From the NCBI GenBank assembly GCA_963575745.1, contig CAUYUJ010018574.1:41001-105000 (forward strand): a DNA stretch of 64,000 nt, given 5' to 3'. The notes under the pieces are model-generated. The model was not told where the DNA came from. It made no database searches and saw only the letters and a program-made list of their open reading frames with translations. Of this stretch, positions 1 to 11,084 are shown in pieces; position 1 is the stretch's first letter; every line of letters starts with the position of its first letter. The translations under genes and the position numbers were made by a program. This DNA is from Prorocentrum cordatum (Eukaryota > Sar > Dinophyceae > Prorocentrales > Prorocentraceae).

Positions 1-13
1 TCCTCATATCCGG

Positions 14-499
14 CTATATTGATGTCATCAACACGTTTGGCTGTGAGCAGGAACTGCTTGTCTCGAACACCGCGTCGTAAGACGCGGGTCTGAGACCAAA
101 ACCTCTCGTGGTCCTTCTGGGCTTCAGTGAGAAAGCTCTGCGTGCATCCATGGTGCCGGTGCCTGGTTCGAGGCACTGCAGGCAGTGCTTCGACTCGCCG
201 TAGTGCTCGAATCCTGGGAGGGATCGAAGCACCGTAGCCGATCCAGGCGGCAAGGTAAAGCGCGCCACACGTTCCATCTCACCAGTTGCCACGGCAAGTT
301 CCTGGTAGGTTAGCCCCCTCAGAAAAGCCATGTTGATATCAAGGGAAGCAATGACACATTGCCTCTTGCACGCTGCCGCGCTTGCGAGTAATCTCTGACC
401 TGGCCGCCGCGCTATCCCTGAGAAGGTTGTCGCATCAGAAGCTTCGAGGCCCATGAAATCCCGAAGCACCAGGCGCAATCGGATGGAACCTCTACCCAT
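14..499 (-). pseudogene. Copia-like reverse transcriptase, N-terminal part
   Basis: The 161-residue frame contains SLDINMAFLRGL, the copia-type form of the first catalytic Asp motif (Asp-x-x-x-Ala-Phe-Leu-x-Gly). It is followed by LPPGSATVLRSLPGFEHY and LQCLEPGTGTMDARRAFSL, the region leading toward the palm. The second Asp pair would lie beyond base 1, so activity cannot be judged. It is the 3'-most part of the large element and is separated from the upstream linker by stops between 500 and 577, so it could not be translated as part of one polyprotein from this copy. Confidence 0.7.
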
Positions 500-577
500 A
501 TGCGCACCTCGAAGTCATGATGCTTAACGATTTAGATACATCTCGCATCTTGAAAAATTTGTTGGCAAACCATGCCT

Positions 578-1397
578 TCAGTTCAGTATATAAGCCCTCG
601 ATTCTTTCTCGGGATTCGCAAAAATGTCGGCCTTCGCCAGGAGGTCATCTTCCTTGGCGACCGCAGCTCCTTTTGCAGCGGCGGTAACATATACCCGCAT
701 GGTGGTTACAAGGTCGACATATAATATCCTGCGCTGCTGTTCAGATAGGACTACCATTGCCATTTCTACCACGAAGCAGAATTCTACATTTTGTCCGTGT
801 TCGCCCGAATCCAACCAATACGTAAGCGTGGCCTTCGACCGTGGAGCATACTTGGACATGATAAGTCTCCTCGGTGTCGGAGTCGCGTGAATATCCCCAC
901 TTGGGCAGGTGCCCCCGCTGTTCTTCAGCTACAGTGACCAGCGCACTGTCGTCGGTAATCATCTGTGTGGGTACAGTGTAAAGGTCATCTAGTGGAGTTG
1001 CCTCCAGTAGTTCCCTTTCGTCATGTAGTTCTGTGCACCGCACTTTCATAATATGTGCCTCGAGATCCGCTTCTGATCCCTCATATATCGTAGGAAGACG
1101 TCCATGTTCCTGTGGTAGTTCGGCTTCTGGGGCTTCTGTGGCGTTTTCGTCTTGTGCCGGCATGTCCGCCAGTTCCTCAAACTTTGTCATAGCATGCTCA
1201 AAGCCCGCCTGAGGTTCAGTGGAGCTTTGGCACTGGATGATTCTAGAATGTGCTGATCCAGTTATATCATGAATATTCAGGGCAGGGCCTTCTGCGCCAC
1301 AGCAATGGCAACCTGGATTTACATCGTTGTCATAATGGGTCAATGTGCAACTGTCAGCGTAAGCTACCGGAGGTAGCTTATGGATACTCTTGGCCAA
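578..1397 (-). pseudogene. Copia-like polyprotein, acidic linker between integrase and RT
   Basis: Two overlapping frames (1397-741 and 859-578) read as one broken segment. The first is acidic, with a run ending in LEATPLDDLYTVPTQMITDD and then HLPKWGYSRDSDTEE. The second carries SKATLTYWLDSGEHGQNVEF and a helical Ala/Lys-rich stretch before the reverse transcriptase. The frame change near 860 marks a small indel. There is no enzymatic motif; this is the spacer expected between integrase and RT. The assignment rests on position and uniform strand. Confidence 0.5.
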
Positions 1398-2018
1398 CCT
1401 ACTAAGACTGCATTCTCGATGCGGAAGAAGTTTCTGATAAGGTACTGCAGTGCCAGATGTACCTTGGGAGATAGTCGGCTAGCACTGGTCATCTGAAGCG
1501 CCCCCCTTTGGTCGGGACAGAGCCAAATGTCATAGCAGGTCCCCCCGCAAGCAGACTGGCCACGAATGTCAACACTGTCCGTAATGCAGCGCTGTCGGAG
1601 CCGATTTCTCTGGCTACCAAAGCTTCGATGTAAAGTGAATGTCGTGCATCGCCATATTGGACTTGTACACGCGCGGCTTCCCACTCGAATGATAACTTGA
1701 CCCCCGTCGGGATCACGTCGCGCAACTGGGAACGGGCCATTCTAGCCGCCCCAGGTCGTCCTTCGTAGTTGTGGGACCATGGTAGTCAACCAAATCTCCT
1801 TCCTCGTAATAATACTGACCGGTAATTGTTGTTTTAATACGTAATGCACAATTGGTCTTGTCTACTGCGGTAGCCTGTGTGATAGCTTCAATGCATACCC
1901 TGCGTATTACCTGTTCCCCAGAGTGGTCAGACGCTTCTGTTGGCAATTCATGGTCCAGCCCAGGCAGGTCAGGGAGCATTGCCAGTTGCCGTGCAAACAT
2001 ACCACTATACGGAGACAC
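1364..2018 (-). pseudogene. Copia-like integrase, C-terminal region (frameshifted)
   Basis: Three frames (2018-1713, 1740-1489, 1684-1364) tile this stretch. The first begins MSPYSGMFARQLAMLPDLPG, which resembles the segment after the integrase catalytic core, and continues with EGDLVDYHGPTTTKDDLGR, an SH3-like C-terminal strand region. The next two carry VQYGDARHSLYIEALVAREI and the downstream helix. Two frame changes break the reading. A 14-bp hairpin at 1535-1548 codes Ala-Gly-Gly-Pro-Ala inside this part. Confidence 0.6.
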
Positions 2019-2019
2019 C

Positions 2020-2398
2020 TCATTCTAGAAGGTCAATGCATATGCGGCAAAACAGGGCTTCGTGCAGTAATCGTGTGAACACAGGAGGTACGTCTATAAC
2101 GCGTTGTCCACGCGCGCGCATCCTCAGCTCAGTGCCCTTTGCCTTAAGGACTGCCCTTGCAGTGTCTTTGTTAAAGGCACCCTCCCCATCGGAGTAGTAC
2201 CTTGGCAGGTCTAAATTGCATCCAGCACTGCTGATACGCATCTGAGATACTGGTCATTGTCTTATCTGGTATCTCCATTCCAGTGGCACATCGAATACAA
2301 CGATCAATTATGTGAAATAGTTTGTGCTCCTGTTTGCAGAACATAAGGTCGCATTCGCCTTCTTCATTGAACTTGCCAGGTAATGCAGTGGATGGCAC
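2020..2398 (-). pseudogene. Copia-like integrase catalytic core (frameshifted)
   Basis: Two overlapping frames make up the core. In 2398-2171, FNEEGECDLMFCKQEHKLFH holds the first catalytic Asp (ECDLMF) of the DDE triad, followed by the strand and helix IDRCIRCATGMEIPDKTMTS. In 2241-2020, RYYSDGEGAFNKDTARAVL gives the second catalytic Asp in the typical Asp-Gly-Glu/Gly setting. The expected Glu would lie about 35 residues later, where the frame reads LLHEALFCRI. A frameshift near 2200 separates the two Asp residues, so this integrase is inactive. Confidence 0.65.
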
Positions 2399-2525
2399 AA
2401 CGGCGCGCCCTGGCTTGTCCCAAGCCCTGCGCCCCCGGCATGCGTCGCAGACGCCTTTGATCAGGTTGAGCCTGGCGCTGTCCAGACCTGCTTTGGTTAA
2501 GAGTTAAGATGAGTCTCATCTTAGG

Positions 2526-3096
2526 CTATTTAGTAAAGAACCGTCGCAAATGTAGCTTCCGCAACTCGCGTGTTACCACGCTTGGGTCAAGGCTTCGTAA
2601 GTTTTGTAAGCTGATCTGAACTTCGAACCTTGACCAGTCTGGGAGTCGTGGGCGTGCAGCAGGGTTACCCGCAGGTGGCGGTGGAGGCGGATATCCTCCC
2701 TGCTGTCGGCCACGTCTGGCTCTGATATGTGGCAGCCGGCGGTGGTCACCCAAGCTACCAGCTCCACTCGAGGCAGGTTGCCCCGCAGCAGATTCAGCAG
2801 CATGTCTGCCTACTGTAATGTCGTGGCTGCTGGCGCCAGATGTGGGGCCAGCCCTGGAGCCGGGTCTCGGCGCTCGTAGCCGCACAGGTGCTGGTGCGGC
2901 TTGCGCCTCGAGTGGTGGCGCTGCCGGTTCGAGATTGTCCGCGGTTGTCGAGCATTTTCCAAGGTCTGGCAAACTTGCATTTGCCAGGTGCCCGCAAGTG
3001 ACCAGGCTTGTTCCGGCCGTAGTTCTTCTTGCAACTCGGACATTCAATGGTAGTCCTCCTTATCATACCACCTGCAATGTTTAGGGTCTCTGTCAT
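2526..3096 (-). pseudogene. Zinc finger and pre-integrase segment of copia-like element
   Basis: Two frames overlap. The upstream one (3096-2794) contains IECPSCKKNYGRNKPGHLRA followed by PGKC, a Cys-x2-Cys ... His ... Cys finger. The other (3047-2526) ends with DWSRFEVQISLQNLRSLDPS and then ELRKLHLRRF, the pre-integrase segment that precedes the core. Between them is a Pro/Gly-rich linker carrying two hairpin elements (2659-2672, 2773-2786) that code Ala-Gly-Asn-Pro-Ala and Ala-Gly-Gln-Pro-Ala. Confidence 0.55.
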
Positions 3097-3212
3097 GTGG
3101 GGGGGGGAAACGCATACTCACATTATCTGCACATGCAATACATCCTCATATTTCCGAGGGCGGTCTCGTGATTGACCCGTCGGGTTGTCGAGGGATAGCT
3201 GGGTCGTCCAAA

Positions 3213-4522
3213 TCAAATCCCAGCGCGTTGGTGACGAGGACGGTGGAACAATAAGGGTGGCCATGAAAGGGGCCGCGCTTCACTTGGATAGATCGAATGC
3301 GATCTGCACTGCATCGACAAAAAGGGACCGCATCTTTGAGGCATAGTGTGCAACCATAGACAGTTCTTTATCACATACCGAGGCATGTTGGTGATGGCCA
3401 GTACATTGCTTTCGTTCAAAAGGTGCAAGTTAGAGACGATGATTGGCCATAGTATGTCGGCTTCCACATCAATACCCCATGGGAATCACCTAGGCCAGTA
3501 GTACTTTGATCCATATGTACGCTGCAAGTGCCCTTGCATGTGGCCAATGTTGTCCATGGCGGCATTTGATCCACCCCGGTGCCCACTGATTATTCTCGGA
3601 AGTAAAGCCGTCGAAGGTCGTTTCGACGCATGGCAACTTTCCCACAAAACTTGATATGTGGAATGTCTTATTTGGCGTTCATGTCACGTGTCCTAATTTG
3701 CTTGGACATTAAAAAACAAGGTGGTTCAGTCGTTCTGCAGTTAGGTTGCAATTAGACAACGTTGACGAAGCACACGTCTACATGATGCATCACTGCATCC
3801 TGGGCATCCTTGTTTCCAAAGTCAACATATGAACGTTTGTCTCGGTCTCCTCCAGTAGTCAAACCTCAGCTGAATGCTAACTGCGATATCCCCCCGCTTC
3901 CTCCACACAATTCCAACATATCGACCTTATTGTGTCGTCCGTAACATAAAGTCGGGATTAGGGAGATCGTCTGCATGCGCGTCCGCTGGTATCCCCGCAG
4001 GTAGCGCGATGAAGGTTTCTTGTTCGTCATCGCTCTCCTTGTCGGAGTCGAGGGGGACATGGATGTAGTAGGCACTACATCCGAGACCCTTTGGGTCGTC
4101 ACCGCAGTCGTCGTTGCCATCTTCGATTACGTGGGGTATCTTGCGTGGCTTGATGCCCGCTTCCTTGTCGGCTTTCTATGATCCTTTTTGATTGATCCGG
4201 GCATCTGTCGGTAGCGCTGTCTGTTGCGCAGCGCAGGATGAACTGAGTGTCGGAGTCTCGGGAATAGAGGGGAGCACGCGGCCGCGCTCAATCGAAGGGG
4301 AGGAAGACAATCGTCATCGACGAACGCAACTCGCCTTGGACGCGGTCGCTGGCCCTCTTGTCCGATGAGAACCGGTTCCGGCGGTTCCCAGTACAGTCGA
4401 GTACAAATATTTGTCGCACCATTCGGTAACGGTGCATTGTAATTGTACTCGGTAGGCTGATCCTGGATCTCGACGTCTTGTATACTAGCGTTGTCGCCCA
4501 GGTTCATTGTTACCCGTCTCAC
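3213..4522 (-). pseudogene. Methyltransferase-like module of copia-like element
   Basis: At 3925-3866 the minus frame reads VDMLELCGGSGGISQLAFS then a TGA stop. Glu-Leu-Cys-Gly-Gly-Ser-Gly-Gly resembles the glycine-rich SAM-binding motif I of cytosine methyltransferases. The same frame continues past the stop (GLTTGGDRDKRSYVDFGNKD, then VMHHVDVCFVNVV) and, after another stop, LQPNCRTTEPPCF, where a Pro-Cys-type catalytic motif would be expected. Downstream pieces include DIPHIKFCGKVAMR near 3650 and a Cys/His stretch KQCTGHHQHAS near 3400. Cytosine-methyltransferase genes captured by retroelements are known in Symbiodinium; whether this module is one of them is inference. At least four stops make it dead. 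Confidence 0.45.
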
Positions 4523-4599
4523 GACATGGCCCCATTCAGGGCCATTCTCAGGATACTAAACGTGAGTTCGAGCCCCATTTATCCACTCCTGCGTGGATG

Positions 4600-5337
4600 C
4601 TAAGATGTACAGCACTCGCGTGGTTTCTTTATTGTATGCAAATCAATTTGGCCAATCAGCCGTGCAGTCATGATAGCCAGCGTGTTGTCACGCCACTCTG
4701 CCTTCTGAGCGCCTTGGCCATGCCAGTCCAAGTCATGCTCAGTAAGTTGCGCAGGTTCCCCCGCAGCTTGGCATGTGCATCTCCACGCGTTAATTGGAAT
4801 GCGCGCGTAGGTCGTTGCCACCTGCAGATACGATCCGCTGGGCAGCTTACTTGAACGGCCAACGCGGCAGCATCGCATACGCATGACCTGCAAGTCTAGA
4901 TCTTCAACAGCATCTCGTTTGGGACCTTGTTTCCAGACGTAACCTGGTGGTCCCACAAGCACTATAGACATGCGTAGAGCCCGAGCTTTAATCATCAGAT
5001 TTCGGATGCGTTGATGATGTGGCCCTGCCCGCTTCCCAAGCAACCTGAAATACCAGTCCGCGTGCGTTGTCGCCCATGGACATTGACCATCCCCCGAAAG
5101 TAGAGCACCCAAATACTGTGCACGTGTACAGGTCATAACCTCTGTATGTGCGATACGGTCGCACATGTAGCCACGAGCTCGAAGTTCGGGGCAACCTGTC
5201 CGTATGTCCTCGATGACAAGTGCACGAGAATGATAATGATGCGATGAGCGTTCATTTGCTGCAGTGGCCACACAGCCGGGTCCACTGCTGCCTCTGGCGG
5301 CCGCGCAGCGGGGCTTGCAAATGTCCCTGGCGCGCAC
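4600..5337 (-). pseudogene. Conserved-looking copia polyprotein segment with PSGSYLQVATT motif
   Basis: A 245-residue frame between retropepsin and the methyltransferase-like module. It contains VLVGPPGYVWKQGPKRDAVE, then VMRMRCCRVGRSSKLPSGSY followed by LQVATTYARIPINAWRCTCQ, and DLDWHGQGAQKAEWRDNTLA. The Cys pairs and the Trp-x-Cys-x-Cys could bind metal. I think it belongs to the methyltransferase-like part of the polyprotein but cannot name a fold. A hairpin at 4751-4764 codes Ala-Gly-Glu-Pro-Ala right after the Cys-rich stretch. Confidence 0.4.
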
Positions 5338-5445
5338 GGCCGGCGCCTGGGAAAAGCATGCAGGCTTGGCCGCGCAAGACGAGAGAACCTCAGTGTTCGG
5401 CCTGCCGGAGCAAGCGCGAGTGGCCGCGACGCGCGCCTGCCCCCG

Positions 5446-5889
5446 TCACTCATTTTCAAGCGATGGGGGCGCCCAAATGCCCGTGGCATGCTGCGCTGCT
5501 GAGCCACTGCTCGAAGTGAAAATACCAAACTTCTCAGCGGCATCATCTCCTCCTGCAGGTGCCCCTGCATTCACGTCGAGCGGCGCCCACTTGCTGACCT
5601 CCTCGTAGAGGGCCTGCAGATACACCTTCGCCTGCAAATTGCGCAAGGCGAAGTCCTGATCGGCCGGCGTGGGGACATTCCCGAAGGACGTGCTCCTGCG
5701 ATGCCACGTCTCCAAGGTGTTCTTCACCAAAGACTGGATCGTGAAAGCAAGCGTCTCCTCGTTGATGGAGAAGCAGTTGCCCTTGGTATCCTGAGACATC
5801 ACATATGCATGGGCATCGCTAGTAGCGGGTGCCCCCGCACTGCTCGACGCAGGTTGCCCTGCAGCTGGCTCTGCGCCAGCTGCCTCCAT
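5446..5889 (-). pseudogene. Linker after retropepsin, rich in AGxPA hairpins
   Basis: A 147-residue frame, out of register with the retropepsin frame it overlaps (5799-5889), so a frameshift lies there. It starts with Ala/Gly/Pro repeats coded by two hairpins 10 bp apart (5849-5862 and 5825-5838), continues with a helical region (LAFTIQSLVKNTLETWHRRS, YLQALYEEVSKWAPL) and ends with a third hairpin (5555-5568) coding Ala-Gly-Ala-Pro-Ala. No known domain. Confidence 0.4.
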
Positions 5890-6443
5890 GACCAGTAATG
5901 GGGCATCTTCGCAGTGAGGATCGGCCGTGGTAGAAACGATATTGAGCCTTTATCCCCCGCCGCGGCCCCGCGCTCGTCGACCTCGAGCGCCAAGTGCCCC
6001 GATGGCGTTTTCATCAAATCAAATACCCTGGCGCCTTTCCCAAGGAGGAGCCTGTGCATCTCAGAGCCGGGGATGGCCATCTTCTCGCGCCCCTGCCCCA
6101 GGATAGCAGGGGGATTCCCCCCTGAACCCTCAGTCGCGTTAGCTGAGTACGCGCCCAGTCTCGGCGCGACGGGTTCCCCCGCGGGATCTCTTCTCCTCTT
6201 GCGCGCAACGTTGCAGCGCAAGGACTTGTCGCAGACAGCGGCGCCATGTCCCACTCCGGACACGCCTAGCCTCTTCGTCAAATTCAGCTTCTTGATGTCG
6301 TGCCCGTGGGAGCGGGGCACGCGCTCGAATGTCTGCGCCGTTTTCAGACCGACGATGTTGATGTCGCTGCCGATGTCCAACAGGACCGCCAGCATTCCGT
6401 CCACCATGGTCCCACTGTTCGCGGCCAGGGCCAATTCATGGCG
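5799..6443 (-). pseudogene. Retropepsin-like aspartic protease of copia-like element
   Basis: The frame contains MVDGMLAVLLDIGSDINIVG, matching the active-site loop of retroviral-type aspartic proteases (hydrophobic-hydrophobic-Asp-Thr/Ser-Gly-Ala/Ser). Here the loop is Asp-Ile-Gly-Ser, so the usual Thr/Ser is Ile, which would probably impair catalysis. It is followed by LGVSGVGHGAAVC, the flap-side strand region, and later MKTPSGHLALEV. It is in the same frame as the RING segment upstream, separated by one TAG at 6444-6446. In a live element it would cleave the polyprotein. Confidence 0.6.
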
Positions 6444-6446
6444 CTA

Positions 6447-7844
6447 TCCAACTATACCTGGCATTTCGGACAGCGTAGTTCCACACGGGCCATTGCGACG
6501 CCTCTGCCCTAACACCCATTCGTTCTTCGCCAGGGTCGCGAAGACGTTCGTGTACCAGCGGGCCTCTTCCCCAGTGATGGGGCTCCTTTCGAAGATCCAG
6601 GCCGTCGGGCACTCGTCACGCATGTGAGGGCGTGGTGCAGATGAGAGCGGAATGTTCGCAAACATGTCCTCATCGGCGCGCGTGGCGACCTGTCCGCCTG
6701 TGTTCACTATCAGCACAGCGTGTAGCACGTCGCGCTCTGATGTGGCACTGTTGCCGCTGCGAACGCTCACGAGGATTTCCGTCCTATGTTGGCTGCGCGG
6801 GCGGATGTCTCGCCCGTAGGGCGTGCATGCATGTGGTGCTTGGAGCCGCTGTGCATGTCTCTGGGTGGCTCTCTCCATACGCCTCAGCCACAAATTATTG
6901 GCAGGTAACGCCGCAGGTGTTGTCGCAGCAGGCGCCCCTGCATTGTTAGCTGGTTCAGCAACGACTGGCACAGGCGCATCCGTGGCAGGCACGGTGGCTG
7001 CTGTCGCCTGCGCCGCATTGGATGATGACGCAGGTTGCCCCGCAGGTGTCGTTGCGGCAATTGCTGCGTTGTTCGTCACCATCGCCGTGATGCGGTCGAG
7101 CTCTCCGCGAAGGTCTCTGAGCTCGTCAGCCCCGCGGAGTATCTCTTCATGACGAGTTGCTGCATCTTGGCCCCCGGCTAGGGCGCAGTGAAACTCAGGT
7201 GCGCTGAGACCAACACCCCTGCAAATAGCGCAGGGAGCCTCACTCGCGGCACCTTCTAACGCACCAGCCAACTGCCGATCCACATGCGCATGAGCCACTC
7301 GATCCCAGCATTATGCATGAAATATGTGGCCACACTGAAGCCCCCAGACCTTGTCGTGATTGACGAAGTTGCCCAGACATATGACACGCTTGTTGAAGTC
7401 ACCGTCGCCGATGGTCGGCGGCGTTGCCAATGGCCTGATACGCGTCTGGCGTTCCAGCCTGGACTCACCAATCTCGCACTGGATCGGTGGGGCCGATGGC
7501 GACTGCATGGCTGCGAGCGCTGCCAGGTTGAAAGCAAGCACCCCCGCAGAAATTAGAATGGCAGGTTGCCCCGCACGACCCATCGGCCGGCGCGCCTGCC
7601 GCTCCTGGTTCCGGCGCTGGCGGGCCAGCTGCATGGAGAGATTGGCCTGCTGTGTCTCGTGGATGGCCAGGATCTCTGGGCGCACCGCCCCCACGGACGA
7701 TGGCGCAACCAAGCCAGGGGCCTGTTGCATCGCATCAGGATCCATGGGAGTGACCAGATAGCCGCAATGAGGAATCTGACCCAGTACTCCAGGCTCGTAT
7801 CCGGAGCCGCGTGATAGAAGTCGTCGGCTGTCGCCCGAACACAC
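6447..7844 (-). pseudogene. RING-like zinc finger segment split by an in-frame TAA
   Basis: One minus frame runs from 7844 to 6447 with a single stop, TAA at 7311-7313. The reading is RVICLGNFVNHDKVWGLQCG, then HIFHA, stop, CWDRVAHAHVDRQ, and later PCAICRG. This is a RING pattern (Cys-x2-Cys ... Cys-x-His-x2-His-x2-Cys ... Cys-x2-Cys) with the first Cys replaced by Arg and the stop in the two-residue gap before the sixth ligand. RING fingers usually act in ubiquitin transfer; a role inside a retroelement polyprotein is inference. Ala-Gly-Gln-Pro-Ala hairpins flank it (7030-7043, 7561-7574). The N-terminal part is Gln/Arg-rich and helical. Confidence 0.55.
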
Positions 7845-8641
7845 GGGTTATCCGGCTGCGATCCCACGCGAGGATTGCCCGCCACCTGAGCGTGGTAGTC
7901 CGGAACCAACGGTGCATACATCGGCGGTGCTGCTGGTCGCTCAGCAGCCGTCGGATCGCATGTCGGGTGGCTGAAAAACACTGGAACATACCCGTGCCTA
8001 TTGAGATTGTCCGGCGACGGATTTGGATCCGGAACAAGCGCCCATGGGGGTGTCCAGCTGGCGCTCGGGAGGTCGATGCCGCCCCGACGCATGCTCTGCA
8101 CGGCCTCGCGCATCTGCCTGCGCATCCACTGTTGCTGACCCATCAAGCTTTCAATCCTCTGGGCAGCGTCGCGGTCGGGGAAAGCAGGTTGCCCCGCAAG
8201 TGGACGCGGTGATGCGAACGGCGATGTCGCCTGCAAGGCCTCGTAGAGCTGTGGGTCCATCCGAATGCTCTGGGGCCTCGCCTGCAGGCTGTTGGTGGCC
8301 CCAGCACACCGTGGAGTCCCAAATGGAGCCGCAGCCCTGCTCACGGGCGCGAACGAAGCAGGTTGCAGCGGAGGCGCTGGCAACTGTTGCGTCTGAGCAC
8401 GCCGCGGGTCGTTGGCATGCAGCCCGTCAATGGGCGTGATTCCAGTGGACGTCATACCAGACACGTCCGCGCTCTGGGCCTGAATCCATGATCCATATGA
8501 GCCCCCTGCAGGTGCCCCCGCTTGGTATCCCTCTTGCATCATAAACACCGCAGTGAACTCGACTCCCTGCATGGGCGTCGGTTCTAGGGGGCAAACAAAC
8601 CTACCTCGCTTTTGACCACCCTCGCTTCCAAGAGATACCAA
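7553..8641 (-). pseudogene. Proline/alanine-rich polyprotein segment upstream of the RING
   Basis: A 362-residue frame, Pro/Ala/Gln-rich, with tracts such as PLQPASFAPVSRAAAPFGTP. The meaningful reading leaves this frame near 7800 and continues in the RING frame, marking a frameshift. Hairpins at 8508-8521 and 8184-8197 code Ala-Gly-Ala-Pro-Ala and Ala-Gly-Gln-Pro-Ala; a decayed one lies at 8358-8371. No catalytic motif is visible. Confidence 0.4.
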
Positions 8642-9251
8642 GCGATGCTAAACTACAGCCTGTACTGGCCAGGGCGCTTGACGAGAGGAGTCGCGTGGCA
8701 TGACTTGGTTCTGCCTGGAAGCGAAAGCGGGGCAGGTAATTCACTCTCTAAGGTTCGGGGCACTTGAGGTTGTAGGGGGTCTTAGGTATGAACCAATTCT
8801 TCAACGAAGATGCACCGTCTGGAAACTCATATATATATATATATATATACACATATGTAGTTGTATGTATATATATATGTGCATATATATATATATATAT
8901 ATATCGGACGGAAGTACGTTGTCAGCACGCAGATTTCTCCGCTCGTTGTCCCAAATGCACAAGCGGGTGATCCACGCATGTCCCACTCGATCGCATCCAC
9001 ATTGAGTCGGGTTCGGTAAGACGCCCATGAGCTGAACGATGTGGGTCGGCGGGATTTTGCCTTCCCGACCTGCCGTCAGAATACTGCAATTTGCTGAGCG
9101 CCAAATTGCCATATGGTCACAACGTATGCGTTTTTGTTTTCAAAACTTGCCATACTTAGTCTCCAGAATCAACGCGCAGGACGGACTGTTATCTCCAGGT
9201 AGATATGGGCATCCATGGACAAACTGTCTGCCCCTTCCATTGACAGCGTCA
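8642..9251. other. Non-coding spacer with TA dinucleotide tracts
   Basis: Two (TA)n tracts at about 8829-8848 and 8883-8904 are separated by a TATG-rich bridge. Nothing else recognisable lies in this stretch, which interrupts the polyprotein fragments of the large element and may be a later insertion or expansion. Confidence 0.6.
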
Positions 9252-9986
9252 TCAGCACGTCAGGACGGTACCACGAATATAATAACAAGGCGCCCCTGGT
9301 GTCGTCAGATCAATTATTCCTTTGCATGAGGGTTCAGGGCGCATCATGCCAGGGCTGCTATGCCCACTGCTTGGACGCAGAAAATACGTCGGATGAGTCT
9401 CGCTAGCGAACTTACACTTCTGCACCTGGAGCCTGTTCTTCTGCATGCCGGCGCTGTCGACCATGCCAATCAAATTCAGCACCGCCAATGCCCGATATGC
9501 CCAATGGCGGTTACTGAGGCGCTGCCGGACAGCACTCAGGTGGCGCCTGTGCCAGTGCTCGCGGCCCTCGGGCGGCCAGTTGTTGAGCAACTCCGAGAGC
9601 TCCACCCAGCCGTCGCGCTCGTCGAAGGACCGTGCCGCTGACGAGAACCTATCAGAAACATGGTTGCGATGAAGCGGCTCATGACGAGTAGCTGCGGTGA
9701 GCCATTCTGAACATTTACGCCGTTCATCGGCGCTTAATGTTGCTCCAACAATTCTCAATTCCTCGAGGATACTATTCAAGTATATCTTCTCAGAGCGGTA
9801 CCTAGGAGCAGGCTCTTTCCGCGGGAGGTTACGCGCAACCTGACGTGCGTGAGCTGCTTCATCAGCAAGTACGGCAGTATCCTCGATGTCGCCCTGCACC
9901 AATGTAGCGATCAGACCCGTCATCGATAAAAGGCTGATGCGCTGGGTTGATCTTCGTTCGATTTGCAATGCGTAGCTTTTCCCCAT
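9252..9986 (-). pseudogene. Possible Tpt1/KptA-like segment of copia-like polyprotein
   Basis: A 244-residue frame with IYLNSILEELRIVGATLSAD, then ERDGWVELSELLNN and HLSAVRQRLSNRHWAYR. The pattern Asp-Gly-Trp/Tyr-Val-x-Leu-x-x-Leu-Leu followed by a helix and a basic stretch resembles the N-terminal winged-helix half of tRNA 2'-phosphotransferases (Tpt1/KptA). The NAD-binding catalytic half was not identified, so the resemblance is tentative. It lies between gag and the RING segment. Confidence 0.3.
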
Positions 9987-9998
9987 CCTTCCTGCATT

Positions 9999-11084
9999 TC
10001 ACTGGCACTTCGGCGGCAAAAGCAGGTTGCCTCGCAGAACGTGGATCCGGCTCATCAAACCGTCTTGCTGGCTGGATTGCTGCAGGCGCGGCCGACGAAC
10101 TGGCGCCTGCTGATCCCCTAGGAGTTCGAGAAAAGCGCGAGCGTCGAAGTCCCGGCATATCTTTTCACCGAGAACTCGCATGTATTGATCTCGGGGGCCG
10201 CCCTTGACGCCTCTGACGCAGTTTCCAATGCCCTCTGATTGGCGCCATGCTTTGATGGGGGGGCGCCCCTCGATGACCCCATCCAGTGCTGGCGCCCAAC
10301 CTGTCCTGGGCGCCCGGCCAGGTGCGGGGCCACGACGGGCCGCCGGCCCCCTTGGGGCGGGCGCGCTGGCGCCCTGGAACGCAGCCGACGCGGCGGCCAC
10401 TGCTGGTCCTCTGGATCGATGTCGCTCAGCAGGTTGCCCTGCAGATCGCTGATGCTCGCTGCTACCAGGATTGGGATGACCCGGGCTATTTCTCTTCTTC
10501 TGTTCGGGCGGCGGCGCAAGTTGATCAGGTCCTGGCGACTCAGGCTGGCTTGGGGAAGTCGAAGATGGAGATAAAAATATAGGCTGACCTGCCCTCGACC
10601 TCGGAGGAGGTGCCTTTGGCGTTGCCCCTGGGGGTGTCAACGGCTGAATTGCGGGCGCCCACGGTTCAACGCGCGTGGGCCCTCTGCTAGGGTTAAGCTC
10701 CTCCGCGTCACCAGGCCTATTGATCGCCGCCCTATTACAGGTGGTTATCCAAACGATCCTTGGTTCGTGGTAAGCGACTACCCTGTCTGGCTCGAGAATC
10801 GCATCCTTTGTAATCCGGTTACCAGGCTCTACTGGTGGATCAATGTCGTGAGTGTAGTCCGCGCCAGAAGCGAGGTCCGCGTCGGAATAGTCCGCGCCGG
10901 ACCCTGGAGGAGCTGCTGCCGCGGGGCCCACTGCCTGAGCAAGGACTTGGTTGCCTGCAGCAGCATCGTCTTCTGGCTGGTCAGCAGCTTCCTTCTTAGA
11001 CGAAGCGGGCCCCCCCGCGCGCCACTCGCGATTGGATACCTTCAGGTAGTGATTAGGAGCAAGATTTGTCCAGCTCGCTGGCAC
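9999..11084 (-). pseudogene. Low-complexity gag-like segment of copia element
   Basis: A 361-residue frame dominated by Pro, Ala, Ser and Arg, with an acidic start (GADYSDADLASGADYTHDID) and a more ordered C-terminus (DQYMRVLGEKICRDFDARAF). Hairpin elements occur at 11005-11018, 10579-10592, 10429-10442 and 10022-10035, each coding a version of Ala-Gly-x-Pro-Ala. It belongs with the gag/linker part by position only. Confidence 0.35.

Noticed and set aside
215-235. Spliced-leader match on the plus strand (CCGTAGCC)
   Set aside because: Only eight bases match and the sequence then diverges; it lies inside the RT coding region of the opposite strand.
4600-5337. LINE-like reverse transcriptase tail, suggested by AQYLGALLSGDG
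   Set aside because: The rest of the frame (PSGSYLQVATT, the Cys-rich stretch, KAEWRDNTLA) and its place between protease and methyltransferase-like module fit the copia-type polyprotein better; no LINE RT or endonuclease is nearby.
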